9,451 bases of DNA from J013 sp038521775 (GCA_038521775.1 JBCBKN010000159.1:1-9451), one strand, 5' to 3'; shown: positions 1-6,532, counted from the stretch's first letter. Notes: generated by a model not told the origin, from the letters alone. Numbers and translations are program-made.

Positions 1-144
1 ATGGAGCCGATGCTGACCCTTCCCGAGAGCCTGCCCGGCGCGGGCGGGTACCGCGAGCATGACATCCTGGTCGTCGGAGAGGACGGGGCCGAGAACATCA
101 CCGGCTTTCCCTATGGCCCGGAGCACAACGTCATCGCCCCCTGA
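1..144 (+). CDS. Creatinase (creatine amidinohydrolase), C-terminal 47 residues, cut by window edge
   Basis: This is an open frame from the first base to a TGA at 142-144; the 5' part lies outside the window, so the initial ATG is an internal Met, not a start. The peptide begins MEPML and continues GAGGYREHDILVV and NITGFPYGPEHN. That is the end of the M24 'pita-bread' fold as found in creatinase, which hydrolyses creatine to sarcosine and urea in the cytoplasm. The Glu of MEPML corresponds to the active-site Glu358 of Pseudomonas creatinase, and 47 residues from that Met to the end agrees with the family length of about 403. Other M24 members such as prolidase-like enzymes or DMSP lyase DddP share part of this tail, so the family is secure but the substrate is less so. 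The stop codon lies inside a short repeat described separately. Confidence 0.75.
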   Translation: MEPMLTLPESLPGAGGYREHDILVVGEDGAENITGFPYGPEHNVIAP

Positions 145-209
145 GTGACTGCTCAGTGACGGCCCCCCAAGTAACTGCCCCCCTGGGTTCCCGCCCCCTA
201 AGTGACTGC
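136..209 (+). repeat. Degenerate direct repeats spanning and following the creatinase stop codon
   Basis: A 17-base unit occurs at 136-152, 162-178 and 193-209. The first and third copies differ at one base; the middle copy differs from them by three and two. The first copy contains the real stop TGA (142-144). The third carries a TAA (199-201), 57 bases on and in the same frame. The core AGTGACTGC or a one-base variant appears four times, at 144-152, 155-163, 170-178 and 201-209. The unit is non-coding after the stop. Slippage-type duplication of the gene end is the simplest explanation. Confidence 0.7.
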
Positions 210-321
210 CCCTGAACCACCGCTGATGCAGCCGCGATGCCCGCTCTTCGATCAGACCCGCGCCGATCTGCCATGCCCACCGCCAGGATCTTCACGCTTT
301 CTCATCGAATTGTTGGCATCC

Positions 322-350
322 TTGTCGCGATACTGGGTGAACACTAGGCT
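322..350 (+). promoter_or_regulatory. Possible sigma70-type promoter for the hemolysin III homologue
   Basis: TTGTCG at 322-327 is separated by 17 bases from TAGGCT at 345-350, upstream of the gene starting at 402. The spacing is ideal but both hexamers are poor matches, so this is only a candidate. The heptamer GGTGAAC occurs at 336-342 and again at 357-363, 21 bp apart (two helical turns), bracketing the putative -10. That would suit a direct-repeat operator, though it could be chance. The rest of 145-401 shows no gene. Confidence 0.25.
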
Positions 351-401
351 AGGCTTGGTGAACGCGGTTCCCTCTTGGTGCGACCGGGGCAGGAGTGCTG
401 G

Positions 402-1049
402 ATGCGCGAGGCGCAGCGGATAGAACGGATAGCGGATGCCGCGGTGCATGTCGCGGGCATCGGGCTTGCGCTGATCTCGCTGCCCATCCTGCTGACCCTG
501 GCCGCGGTCTGGGACGGCTCGGCATCGACCATGCTGGCCCTCTCGGTCTACGCGGCCTGCGTGCTTGCTACGCTGGGGCTTTCGGGGGCCTATAACATGA
601 TACGCGCGCACCGGATCCGCCCGATCCTGCGCCGGCTCGACCATGCCTCGATCTATCTCAAGATCGCCGGCACCCAGACGCCCTTTGCCGTGCTGGCCGG
701 GGGTGCGACCTCGGCCTGGCTCTTGACGGGCGTGTGGTGCGCGGCCGCCACCGGTGCTCTGGCCAAGATCGCCCGGTCCGAGGGGTGGGAGGGGCTTTCG
801 ATTGCGCTTTACCTGGTGCTGGGCTGGGCTGGCGTGCTGCTCATTCCCGATATGTGGGCCGATCTCTCCGGCGTGGCCTTCATCCTGATGCTGACCGGCG
901 GTGCGCTCTACTCGGTGGGGGTGATCTTTCATCTGTGGGATTCCCTGCCCTATCAGAACGCGATCTGGCATGGCTTCGTGCTGGCAGCGACCTTCGTCTT
1001 CTATTCGGCCGTCATGGTGCAGGTCGTCCAGGCGGCAGCGCCCGGCTGA
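402..1049 (+). CDS. Hemolysin III / PAQR-family (TrhA-like) integral membrane protein
   Basis: The gene encodes 215 residues with about seven hydrophobic segments, the size and layout of bacterial hemolysin III proteins (the YqfA/TrhA branch of the PAQR superfamily). These are inner-membrane proteins tied to membrane-lipid homeostasis; haemolysis is a historical label. Family landmarks are LSGAYN near 60-65, RRLDHASIYLKIAGTQTPF at 77-95, and IWHGFVL at 188-194 in the last segment. I chose the ATG at 402 because AGGAG sits at 391-395, six bases upstream; an in-frame TTG at 375 has no such support. Two positions that are zinc-binding His in canonical members are Asn here (N65 and N186), while D80, H81 and H190 remain. 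It stands alone, with 257 bp upstream and 480 bp downstream free of genes. The family call is firm; the biochemical activity is unknown. Confidence 0.88.
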   Translation: MREAQRIERIADAAVHVAGIGLALISLPILLTLAAVWDGSASTMLALSVYAACVLATLGLSGAYNMIRAHRIRPILRRLDHASIYLKIAGTQTPFAVLAGGATSAWLLTGVWCAAATGALAKIARSEGWEGLSIALYLVLGWAGVLLIPDMWADLSGVAFILMLTGGALYSVGVIFHLWDSLPYQNAIWHGFVLAATFVFYSAVMVQVVQAAAPG

Positions 1050-1082
1050 GCCCCCTGCAGTCCCTCCCCGGAAACCCCGGTA

Positions 1083-1163
1083 AGACCCTCCGGCTGATCC
1101 CCAGATAAAAACCCCGGCAGAGATCCCGGATACCCCGGCAAAAACAGACCCTCCGGCTGATCC
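1083..1163. repeat. 18-bp exact direct repeat downstream of the hemolysin III homologue
   Basis: The 18-mer AGACCCTCCGGCTGATCC occurs at 1083-1100 and identically at 1146-1163, a 63-bp period. Each copy is preceded by a CCCCGG motif (1075-1080 and 1133-1138); more CCCCGG or CCCGG motifs lie at 1066, 1112 and 1125. The CCGGCTGA core also matches the end of the hemolysin III gene (1042-1049). The TGA triplets at 1095-1097 and 1158-1160 are in frame with the true stop at 1047-1049. Confidence 0.7.
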
Positions 1164-1177
1164 GCCCCGCCGCAACT

Positions 1178-1258
1178 TGCGCGACGGCGCACGGTCCACC
1201 CCCAACCGTGCCGCCGCGGGACCCGCCGCCCCAGCGGCGGGCCAGGCCCAAAGCACGG
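1178..1258. other. Cluster of strong, partly mutually exclusive potential hairpins
   Basis: Four stems can be drawn. TGCGC 1178-1182 pairs with GCGCA 1187-1191 across a GACG loop. GCACGGT 1189-1195 pairs with ACCGTGC 1205-1211 across nine bases. CCCGCCGC 1222-1229 pairs perfectly with GCGGCGGG 1234-1241 across a CCCA tetraloop. CCGTGC 1206-1211 can instead pair with GCACGG 1253-1258, enclosing the 8-bp stem. The 1205-1211 arm therefore has two partners, as in attenuators and some structured RNAs. No T tract follows on either strand. Base composition this G/C-rich makes chance pairing easy, so this is a candidate only. Confidence 0.35.
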
Positions 1259-1529
1259 CCGCGCATCTGTGATGCGTGGCCACGCGCGGGAGCCCTCCTG
1301 TGCGGCGGCCGGTGGTTGCGCCCAACGCCGGCAACCCACGCATTCTGGGCCAGAGTTCACCGGGGCCGAAGCCGCATCCGGGTTGCCACCGCCCGCTCGC
1401 ACCTCTCGCACTGCATGCCGTCTGCGATTATGGCTGCGTGCGCCGTCTTGCGTGCTGCACCCTGCCGGCCGGCGCCGAGCGCCCGAAGCATCATGGGTTC
1501 CGGGCTGGGTCCAACGCGCTGGCTTCAAG

Positions 1530-2504
1530 TCAGGGCGTAAGACCGAACTGCGCCGCGGCGCCGGGTGCGCCCTCCGGTGCCGCCATCCCGCGCTCGCTCA
1601 GATCGAGCAGATGCGCCAGCACGTTCCGCGCCGCTGCCGGCAAGAGCCGCGCATCCAGATCGGTATAGATACGGCGTGCGAGCGTGACGGCGTCGGCCGG
1701 CCCGTCGCGCAGCGCTGCGCGGATCTGGCCCTCACGCATCTCGCGATGCGCCAGAATATAGCCGACAAGCCCCGCGGGGTCCGCAACCGGTGCGCCATGG
1801 CCGGGGTAATAGACCCGGTCGTTGCGCCCCGCCATGCGCCGCAGCGAGGCCATGAAGGAAGTCAGATCCCCCTCCGGCGGGCTGACCAGCGTCGTGGCCC
1901 AGCCCATCACGTGATCGCCCGAGAAAACCGCTCCGGCCGCCGCACCTCCACCCTCCAGCGCAAAGCACAGATGGTTCGACAAATGCCCCGGCGTGTGCAG
2001 CGCCGTCAGCCGCCAGCCATCCCCCTCCACCACGTCGCCATCGGCCAGCGCCAGATCTGGCGCAAACCGGGTGTCGGCCCCCTCGCCGCCGCCCAGACTG
2101 TCGCCCGCGCGGCCCGCTTGAGCGGCCATTTCGGCCATGGCCGGGCGCATGCCCGCCCCGTGGGGGCCAAAGCCGCAGACCGGTGCCCCGGTCTCATCCG
2201 CAATCCGACGGGCCAAGGGCGAATGATCGACATGCGAATGGGTCACAAGGATGTGGCTGATCCGCTCACCCGGCGCCAGGGCGGCGAGAAGCGCCTGTCC
2301 GTGCGCAGCGTCCTCGGGCCCCGGATCGATCAACGCCACGGCACCCTCGCCCACCAGATAGCTGCGCGTGCCGGTGAAGGTCATCGGCGAGGCGTTGGGT
2401 GCGGTCACCGCCCGGATCCCCGGTTCCAGCCGCTCGACCTGCCCCGGAACCGGCGCATGATCGGTCCGAAACGGCGAGGCTGCACCCGATCCGACCTGCG
2501 CCAT
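1530..2504 (-). CDS. Metallo-beta-lactamase-fold hydrolase, LACTB2-like, with C-terminal winged helix
   Basis: The gene encodes 324 residues with the full metal-binding set of the MBL fold: HSHVDH (H89, H91, D93, H94), H174 in HTPGHLSNH, D197 in FSGDHVMGW, and H236 in YYPGHG. The C-terminal segment after about 245 (RIYTDLD to LLDLSERG) looks like the winged-helix tail of LACTB2-type proteins, which include metal-dependent endoribonucleases; hydroxyacylglutathione-hydrolase-like thioesterases are the other main relatives. It is probably cytoplasmic with two zinc ions; the substrate cannot be read from sequence. I chose the ATG at 2504 because a GGAGG Shine-Dalgarno lies five bases upstream. 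An in-frame ATG at 2531 adds nine residues but has no good ribosome site. The gene is divergent from the histidine kinase and convergent with the hemolysin III homologue. Confidence 0.88.
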   Translation of the reverse strand: MAQVGSGAASPFRTDHAPVPGQVERLEPGIRAVTAPNASPMTFTGTRSYLVGEGAVALIDPGPEDAAHGQALLAALAPGERISHILVTHSHVDHSPLARRIADETGAPVCGFGPHGAGMRPAMAEMAAQAGRAGDSLGGGEGADTRFAPDLALADGDVVEGDGWRLTALHTPGHLSNHLCFALEGGGAAAGAVFSGDHVMGWATTLVSPPEGDLTSFMASLRRMAGRNDRVYYPGHGAPVADPAGLVGYILAHREMREGQIRAALRDGPADAVTLARRIYTDLDARLLPAAARNVLAHLLDLSERGMAAPEGAPGAAAQFGLTP

Positions 2505-2508
2505 GCCC

Positions 2509-2514
2509 ACCTCC
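2509..2514 (-). promoter_or_regulatory. Shine-Dalgarno deciding the MBL-fold gene start
   Basis: On the minus strand the site reads GGAGGT, followed by GGGC and the ATG at 2504-2502. This near-perfect anti-16S match favours 2504 over the upstream ATG at 2531, which is preceded by GCTAGCTTTGCG with no purine-rich stretch. Confidence 0.65.
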
Positions 2515-2551
2515 GCTTGCTCCTGTGACATCGCAAAGCTAGCGTCCGCCC

Positions 2552-3889
2552 ATGGACATGCAATGGATCAAACGCGCAATGCCGCGGCGGCTGTTCAGCC
2601 GGGCGCTTCTCATTCTGCTGGCGCCGATCCTGCTGTTGCAGGCGGTCGTGGCGGTGGTCGTGATCCAGCGGCATTTCGAGGGCGTGACCGAGCAGATGGC
2701 CGATGCCGTGGCCCTCGAGATCCGCTATGCCATCGCCACGGTCGAGGAGGCCGAGACCCTCGCCGCGGCGCGCCGCACGCTCGACACGGTCGCCGTGCCG
2801 CTCGGCCTCTTTCTGTCGATCGATCCGACCGCCCAGGTGCGCCCGGAGGTGACCCGGCGGTTCTACGACCTGTCCGGCGCCGCACTTGCCGGCGCGCTGG
2901 CCGAAACCATCGGACGCCCCGTGGCCATCGATCTTCTGGGCGATGACAAGGTGGTGTTCCTGCAGGTCGCCACCTCGCGCGGGGTGCTTCTGGCCGAAAT
3001 CCCGCGCCGGCGCATGGTGGCGTCGAACCCGCATCTCCTCCTGGTCTGGATGATCGTGACCTCAGGCGTGCTCTGCGCCATTGCCATAGTGTTCCTGCGC
3101 AACCAGATCCGCCCGATCCGCGATCTTGCACGCGCCGCCGAGGCATTCGGCAAAGGCCGCACCATCCGGTTCCGGCCGCGCGGTGCGGATGAGGTGCGCA
3201 GCGCCGGCACCGCCTTTGTGGCCATGCGAAACCGCATCGAGCGCCAGATCGAGCAGCGCACGCGGATGCTGTCGGGGGTGAGCCATGATCTGCGAACGCC
3301 GCTGACCCGCATCCGCCTGGCGCTTGCCGTGGCCGAACCGAGCCAGGAGACTGATGAGATCGCCCGCGATGTGGGCGAGATGGAGCGCATGCTGGAGGCC
3401 TTTCTGGCCTTTGCCCGCGGCGAGGGGCACGAGGTGCCGGTGCCCACCGATGTCTGCGCGCTTGCCCGCGACGTTGCCCTTGCCGGGCGTCGCAGCGGCG
3501 GCGAAATCACCCTCGATCTGCCGAACCGAGCGCCGGCACGCGGCGCCGAGGTCTCGCTGCGCCCGGTCGCGATGCGCCGCGCGCTCCACAATCTATTGGA
3601 CAATGGCGCGACCTATGGCGGGCAGGTCCGGTTTTCGCTGCGCATCCTGCCGCGCTGGGTCGATTTCGTGGTCGAGGATGACGGGCCGGGCATTCCCCCG
3701 CATCGCCGCGAACAGGCCTTGCGCGCCTTCATGCGGCTGGATGAGGCGCGCAACCAGAATGCCGGCGGCGGGGTTGGGCTGGGGCTGGCGATCACGCTCG
3801 ACATCGCCCATGCGCATGGCGGCACGCTGGAGCTTGGGCACAGCGCCGAGCTTGGCGGGCTGCAGGCGGTGCTGCGCGTGCCACGCTGA
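2552..3889 (+). CDS. Membrane sensor histidine kinase, EnvZ-like (HAMP, HisKA, HATPase)
   Basis: The gene encodes 445 residues. A first membrane segment at about 15-39 and a second at about 162-182 bracket a periplasmic sensor region of roughly 120 residues that I cannot assign. A HAMP-type linker follows (NQIRPIRDLARAAEAFGKG). The H-box SGVSHDLRTPLTRIRL carries the phosphorylatable H245. The ATP-binding domain shows the N box (HNLLDNGATYGG), the G1 box (VEDDGPGIP), an F-box-like FMRLD, and the G2 box (GGVGLGLAIT). This order is typical of EnvZ/OmpR-family kinases, and all catalytic boxes are intact. No response regulator lies on either side, so the partner must be elsewhere. The start is uncertain: ATGs at 2552, 2558 and 2579 all lack a clear ribosome site. 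Only 47 bp separate it from the divergent hydrolase start. Confidence 0.93.
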   Translation: MDMQWIKRAMPRRLFSRALLILLAPILLLQAVVAVVVIQRHFEGVTEQMADAVALEIRYAIATVEEAETLAAARRTLDTVAVPLGLFLSIDPTAQVRPEVTRRFYDLSGAALAGALAETIGRPVAIDLLGDDKVVFLQVATSRGVLLAEIPRRRMVASNPHLLLVWMIVTSGVLCAIAIVFLRNQIRPIRDLARAAEAFGKGRTIRFRPRGADEVRSAGTAFVAMRNRIERQIEQRTRMLSGVSHDLRTPLTRIRLALAVAEPSQETDEIARDVGEMERMLEAFLAFARGEGHEVPVPTDVCALARDVALAGRRSGGEITLDLPNRAPARGAEVSLRPVAMRRALHNLLDNGATYGGQVRFSLRILPRWVDFVVEDDGPGIPPHRREQALRAFMRLDEARNQNAGGGVGLGLAITLDIAHAHGGTLELGHSAELGGLQAVLRVPR

Positions 3890-3906
3890 GGCGCGCGTGA
3901 CCACGC
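3874..3906 (+). repeat. Imperfect duplication of the histidine kinase 3' end
   Basis: GCGCGTGCCACGC at 3874-3886, just before the TGA at 3887-3889, recurs as GCGCGTGACCACGC at 3893-3906 with one inserted base. It is short and could be chance on its own. It is listed because similar gene-end duplications occur at other genes in this window. Confidence 0.35.
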
Positions 3907-3980
3907 CGGATCGGAACCTGTTTCTCGATTCTGCGATCTGCTGTTAAGGTTCGCGCGCCAAGACGAACAAGGAGCTTCCA

Positions 3981-4808
3981 ATGCGTCATCGTCCAATTTC
4001 CACACTTCTTTTGTGTTCCGTCATCACATTGCCCTATGCCGCCGCCGCTCATGAAACCGGTGAACCGCATCACCACGGGCTGATCATGGCGCAGGCCCAG
4101 TCCGATGACGACAGCAACCCGCTGGCCCCGTTTCTCAAGCGCACCACCCCGGCCGAGACCGAGGAAGAGGCCGTCGAGGACGTTGTCGAGGACGCAGCCG
4201 AAGAGGTGGTCGAGGAGGTCGTCGAGCAGACCCCTGCCGAGCCTGCCGAAGAGGTCGTGGCCGAGGAAGACAGCGGGATCGAGGATCTGCCGCGCAAATC
4301 CCTGCCCAAATCCGACCCGGTGGTTGCCGAAGAGGACGCGACCGAGCCGGCCGCGCCCGAGGTCGTGATCGAGACGGTGCGTGAGCCGACCTCGATGGCC
4401 ACCATCTCGCCCAACGCGCTTTATGACATCATCGACGATCATGTCGACATGGTCGAGGTCGACCCCTCGGGCGGCGACACCACGCTGGAAGGGCGGATCG
4501 ACGGCACCTCGTTTCAGGTCTATTTCTACGAATGCGATGGCGGCGATATGAGCTCGGTCGCCTATCCCGACAGCGATTGCCTGGGCTTTGAATGGCGCAG
4601 CTATTTCTTCGATGCGCGCCCCTCTGCCCGGCAGGTCAATGAGTGGAACGCCAATTACCATTACGGCAAGCTCTTCATCGACCGCGACGGCGATCTGACC
4701 GTGCAGCTCAATGTCGTCGTCGAAGGCGGCATCGAAGAGCGCAACGTCCTGACGACGCTGGCCTGGTTCCGCGCGGTGCTGGACGGGGTGCGCAGCGAGT
4801 TCCGCTGA
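3981..4808 (+). CDS. Secreted YbjN-domain protein with acidic low-complexity linker
   Basis: The gene encodes 275 residues. AAGGAG at 3969-3974, six bases before the ATG, fixes the start. Residues 1-23 form a Sec signal peptide ending in PYAAAA, with likely cleavage before H24, so the mature protein would begin HETGEPHHHG. Residues about 55-135 are Glu/Val/Ala-rich (EEVVEEVVEQ, AEEVVAEED), probably an extended acidic linker. Residues about 143-272 form a YbjN-type fold: SPNALYDII, FQVYFYECDGG, RQVNEWNANYHYGKLFID, DLTVQLNVVVEGG. C185 and C200 could form a disulfide in the periplasm. The function of the YbjN family is poorly defined, and in Rhodobacteraceae such proteins are mostly hypothetical. 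The gene stands alone after a 91-bp gap that shows only a weak promoter-like TTCTCG-N15-GTTAAG, and converges with betA. Confidence 0.85.
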   Translation: MRHRPISTLLLCSVITLPYAAAAHETGEPHHHGLIMAQAQSDDDSNPLAPFLKRTTPAETEEEAVEDVVEDAAEEVVEEVVEQTPAEPAEEVVAEEDSGIEDLPRKSLPKSDPVVAEEDATEPAAPEVVIETVREPTSMATISPNALYDIIDDHVDMVEVDPSGGDTTLEGRIDGTSFQVYFYECDGGDMSSVAYPDSDCLGFEWRSYFFDARPSARQVNEWNANYHYGKLFIDRDGDLTVQLNVVVEGGIEERNVLTTLAWFRAVLDGVRSEFR

Positions 4809-4862
4809 CCCTTCAAGCTGGGCCTAACGCCGGGCCTGGCGCGCTGGACCGATCGAAGGGTC
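4807..4862. terminator. Possible bidirectional terminator between convergent ybjN-like gene and betA
   Basis: GACCCTTC at 4807-4814 is perfectly complementary to GAAGGGTC at 4855-4862. Between them CGCC 4828-4831 and GGCG 4838-4841 can form a short inner stem. The position, in the 65-bp gap between converging genes, suits a shared terminator. The loop is long (40 bases) and neither strand has a T tract, so an intrinsic terminator is only tentative. Confidence 0.3.
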
Positions 4863-4886
4863 TGGCGCAGGGCCTAACGCTGGGCC
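4820..4886 (-). repeat. 17-bp duplication of the betA 3' end including its stop codon
   Basis: GGGCCTAACGCYGGGCCT-type 17-mers lie at 4820-4836 and 4870-4886 with a single C/T difference, 50 bp apart. The right-hand copy contains the last codons and the TAG stop of betA on the minus strand; the left-hand copy lies in the intergenic gap. It looks like a local duplication of the gene end. Confidence 0.6.
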
Positions 4887-6532
4887 TCACGCCAGCGCGG
4901 GTTGATCCAGGGCTGCGCGTTTTCGCGGGCCAAGGGCGGGCGGCCGAGGATATGGTCGGCCGCCTTCTCGCCGGTCATGATCGACGGGCCGTTCAAATTG
5001 CCGTTGGGAATGCGCGGAAAGATCGAGCTGTCGGCCAGCCGCAGATCCCGCACCCCGATCACCCGACATTGCGGGTCGACCACGGCCATGGGGTCGTCCG
5101 CCCGCCCCATCCGCGCGGTGCCGCAGGGGTGATAGGCGCTTTCCACATGGTCGCGAATGAAGGCATCCAGCGCCTCATCCGACTGTACCGCCGCGCCGGG
5201 CTGGATTTCGGCCCCGCGATAGGGGTCGAACGCGGCCTGCCCGAAGATCTCACGCGTCAGCCGGATGCAGGTGCGGAAATCGGCCCAATCCTGCGCCTCG
5301 CTCATATAGTTGAAGCGGATCGCGGGTGGCTCGGCGGGATCGGCCGAGCGCAGCCGCACTGTGCCGCGCGAGGCCGAGCGCATCGGCCCGACATGGGCCT
5401 GAAACCCGTGCCCTTCGGCAGCGGCCTGCCCGTCATAGCGCACCGCTAGCGGCAGAAAGTGATACTGAATGTCGGGATACTCCACCCCGGGCTTGGAGCG
5501 GATGAAGGCCGCACTTTCAAACTGGTTCGACGCGCCGGGCCCGGTTTTGGTGAAAAGCCAGCGCGCGCCAACCCAGGCTTTGCCCAATAGCGACCAGTAG
5601 CGGTAAAGCGTCACGGGCTGGGTGGCGGCCTGCTGGATGTAAAGCTCCAGATGGTCCTGCAAATTGCTGCCCACACCGGGGCGATCGGCGACCAGCGCGA
5701 TGCCACGCGCAGCAAGATGCGCCGCCGGGCCGATACCCGACAGCATCAGAAGCTTGGGCGAGTTGATCGAGGAGGCCGCCAGGATCACCTCGGCATGGGC
5801 GCGGGCCACTGAGAGGGTGTCGCCGCGCGCCAGCTCCACCCCCGCGGCGCGCCCGTCTTCAAACACCACCCGGCGGGCCAGCCCGCGCAGCAGCGTGAGC
5901 TTGCCGGTCGCCAAAGCCGGGCGCAGATAGGCGTTGGCGGTCGACCAGCGCCGCCCGCGCCAGACGGTCATCTCCATCGGGCCGAAGCCTTCCTGCTTCT
6001 CGCCATTATAGTCGGAGGTAAGCTCATAGCCGGCCTGGCCACCGGCCTCGACAAAGGCCCGGGTCAGCGGGTTCTCGCGCCGCCCACGGCTGATGTGCAG
6101 CGGCCCGTCTCGCCCGCGCCAGGCCGCATCGCCGCCATGCCCGCCCGAGCGCCACTGCTCCATGCGCTTGAAATAGGGCAGCACATCGGCATAGGCCCAG
6201 CCATTGGCCCCGCTCTCGGCCCAAAAATCGTAATCCCGGGCATGGCCGCGCACATAGACCATGCCGTTGATCGAGGAGGAGCCGCCCACCACCTTGCCGC
6301 GCGGGCAGGCCAGCCGCCGCCCGCCCAGATGCGGCTCGGGCTCGCTCATATAGCCCCAATCATAGCGCGGCATGTTCATCGGATAGCTCAGCGCGCCGGG
6401 CATCTGGATCAGCGGGCCGGCATCGCTGCCGCCATATTCGATAAGGATCACCGAGCGCCCCGCCTCAGTGAGGCGAAAGGCCAGGGCACAGCCGGCCGAG
6501 CCGGCACCGACAATGACGTAATCAGCCTCCAT
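4874..6532 (-). CDS. betA: Choline dehydrogenase, FAD-dependent GMC oxidoreductase
   Basis: BetA oxidises choline to betaine aldehyde, and can go on to glycine betaine, passing electrons to the membrane respiratory chain. The 552-residue length matches the family. An N-terminal Rossmann motif VGAGSAG (8-14) ends in E32 for FAD ribose binding. GMC signature 1 is GKVVGGSSSING (79-90); signature 2 is SSINSPKLLMLSGIG (254-268). The active-site His is H468 in SAYHPCGTARMG, and a conserved Asn lies in NGNLNGPS near 514. The tail LARENAQPWINPRW is characteristic of rhizobial and roseobacter BetA. I chose the ATG at 6532 (MEADYVIVGAG), which aligns with known BetA N-termini; a GTG at 6547 overlapping the betC stop would add five residues. 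It follows betC by 11 bp, so the two are surely cotranscribed. The family's usual CGTCKMG is CGTARMG here. Confidence 0.94.
   Translation of the reverse strand: MEADYVIVGAGSAGCALAFRLTEAGRSVILIEYGGSDAGPLIQMPGALSYPMNMPRYDWGYMSEPEPHLGGRRLACPRGKVVGGSSSINGMVYVRGHARDYDFWAESGANGWAYADVLPYFKRMEQWRSGGHGGDAAWRGRDGPLHISRGRRENPLTRAFVEAGGQAGYELTSDYNGEKQEGFGPMEMTVWRGRRWSTANAYLRPALATGKLTLLRGLARRVVFEDGRAAGVELARGDTLSVARAHAEVILAASSINSPKLLMLSGIGPAAHLAARGIALVADRPGVGSNLQDHLELYIQQAATQPVTLYRYWSLLGKAWVGARWLFTKTGPGASNQFESAAFIRSKPGVEYPDIQYHFLPLAVRYDGQAAAEGHGFQAHVGPMRSASRGTVRLRSADPAEPPAIRFNYMSEAQDWADFRTCIRLTREIFGQAAFDPYRGAEIQPGAAVQSDEALDAFIRDHVESAYHPCGTARMGRADDPMAVVDPQCRVIGVRDLRLADSSIFPRIPNGNLNGPSIMTGEKAADHILGRPPLARENAQPWINPRWREAQR

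Larger units (their letters stand above)
1050..1529. other. 480-bp gene-free region between convergent hemolysin III and MBL-fold genes
   Basis: No frame here shows a family-like protein. The long open frames are Arg/Pro/Gly-rich readings that extend antisense into neighbouring genes. The left end (1066-1163) is rich in CCCCGG motifs and contains an 18-bp exact repeat. The middle (1178-1258) has several strong potential stems. Near the downstream end of the minus-strand hydrolase, GGCGC at 1471-1475 and GCGCC at 1479-1483 could form a small hairpin 47 bp past its stop, without a T tract. The stretch 1260-1460 shows nothing I can name; a decayed gene is possible but unsupported. Confidence 0.6.

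Noticed and set aside
252..1343. 363-residue open frame on the minus strand
   Set aside because: It lies antisense to the well-supported hemolysin III gene and the gene-free region, is Gly/Arg/His-rich with no family motif, and is the expected by-product of high third-position GC.
1001..1528. 175-residue minus-strand frame covering most of the gene-free region
   Set aside because: The composition is low-complexity Gly/Arg/Pro, its repeated PEGL/PGYPG stretch simply reads the 18-bp DNA repeat, and it overlaps the end of hemolysin III.
1269..2528. 419-residue open frame on the plus strand
   Set aside because: It runs antisense through nearly all of the MBL-fold gene, whose metal-binding motifs are complete; its own translation is Arg/Pro-rich without recognisable domains.
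4130..4380. Apparent internal repeat (Glu/Val-rich) in the ybjN-like gene
   Set aside because: At DNA level the GAG/GTC codons recur, but without a fixed period; it is a low-complexity acidic linker, not a true tandem repeat or mobile element.
3792..4661. 289-residue minus-strand frame opposite the ybjN-like gene
   Set aside because: Its Asp/Gly/Leu-rich repetitive translation mirrors the Glu/Val codons of the acidic linker on the real strand.
4643..5449. 268-residue plus-strand frame across the ybjN-like/betA junction
   Set aside because: It is out of frame with the YbjN domain and antisense to BetA active-site regions; no motif supports it.
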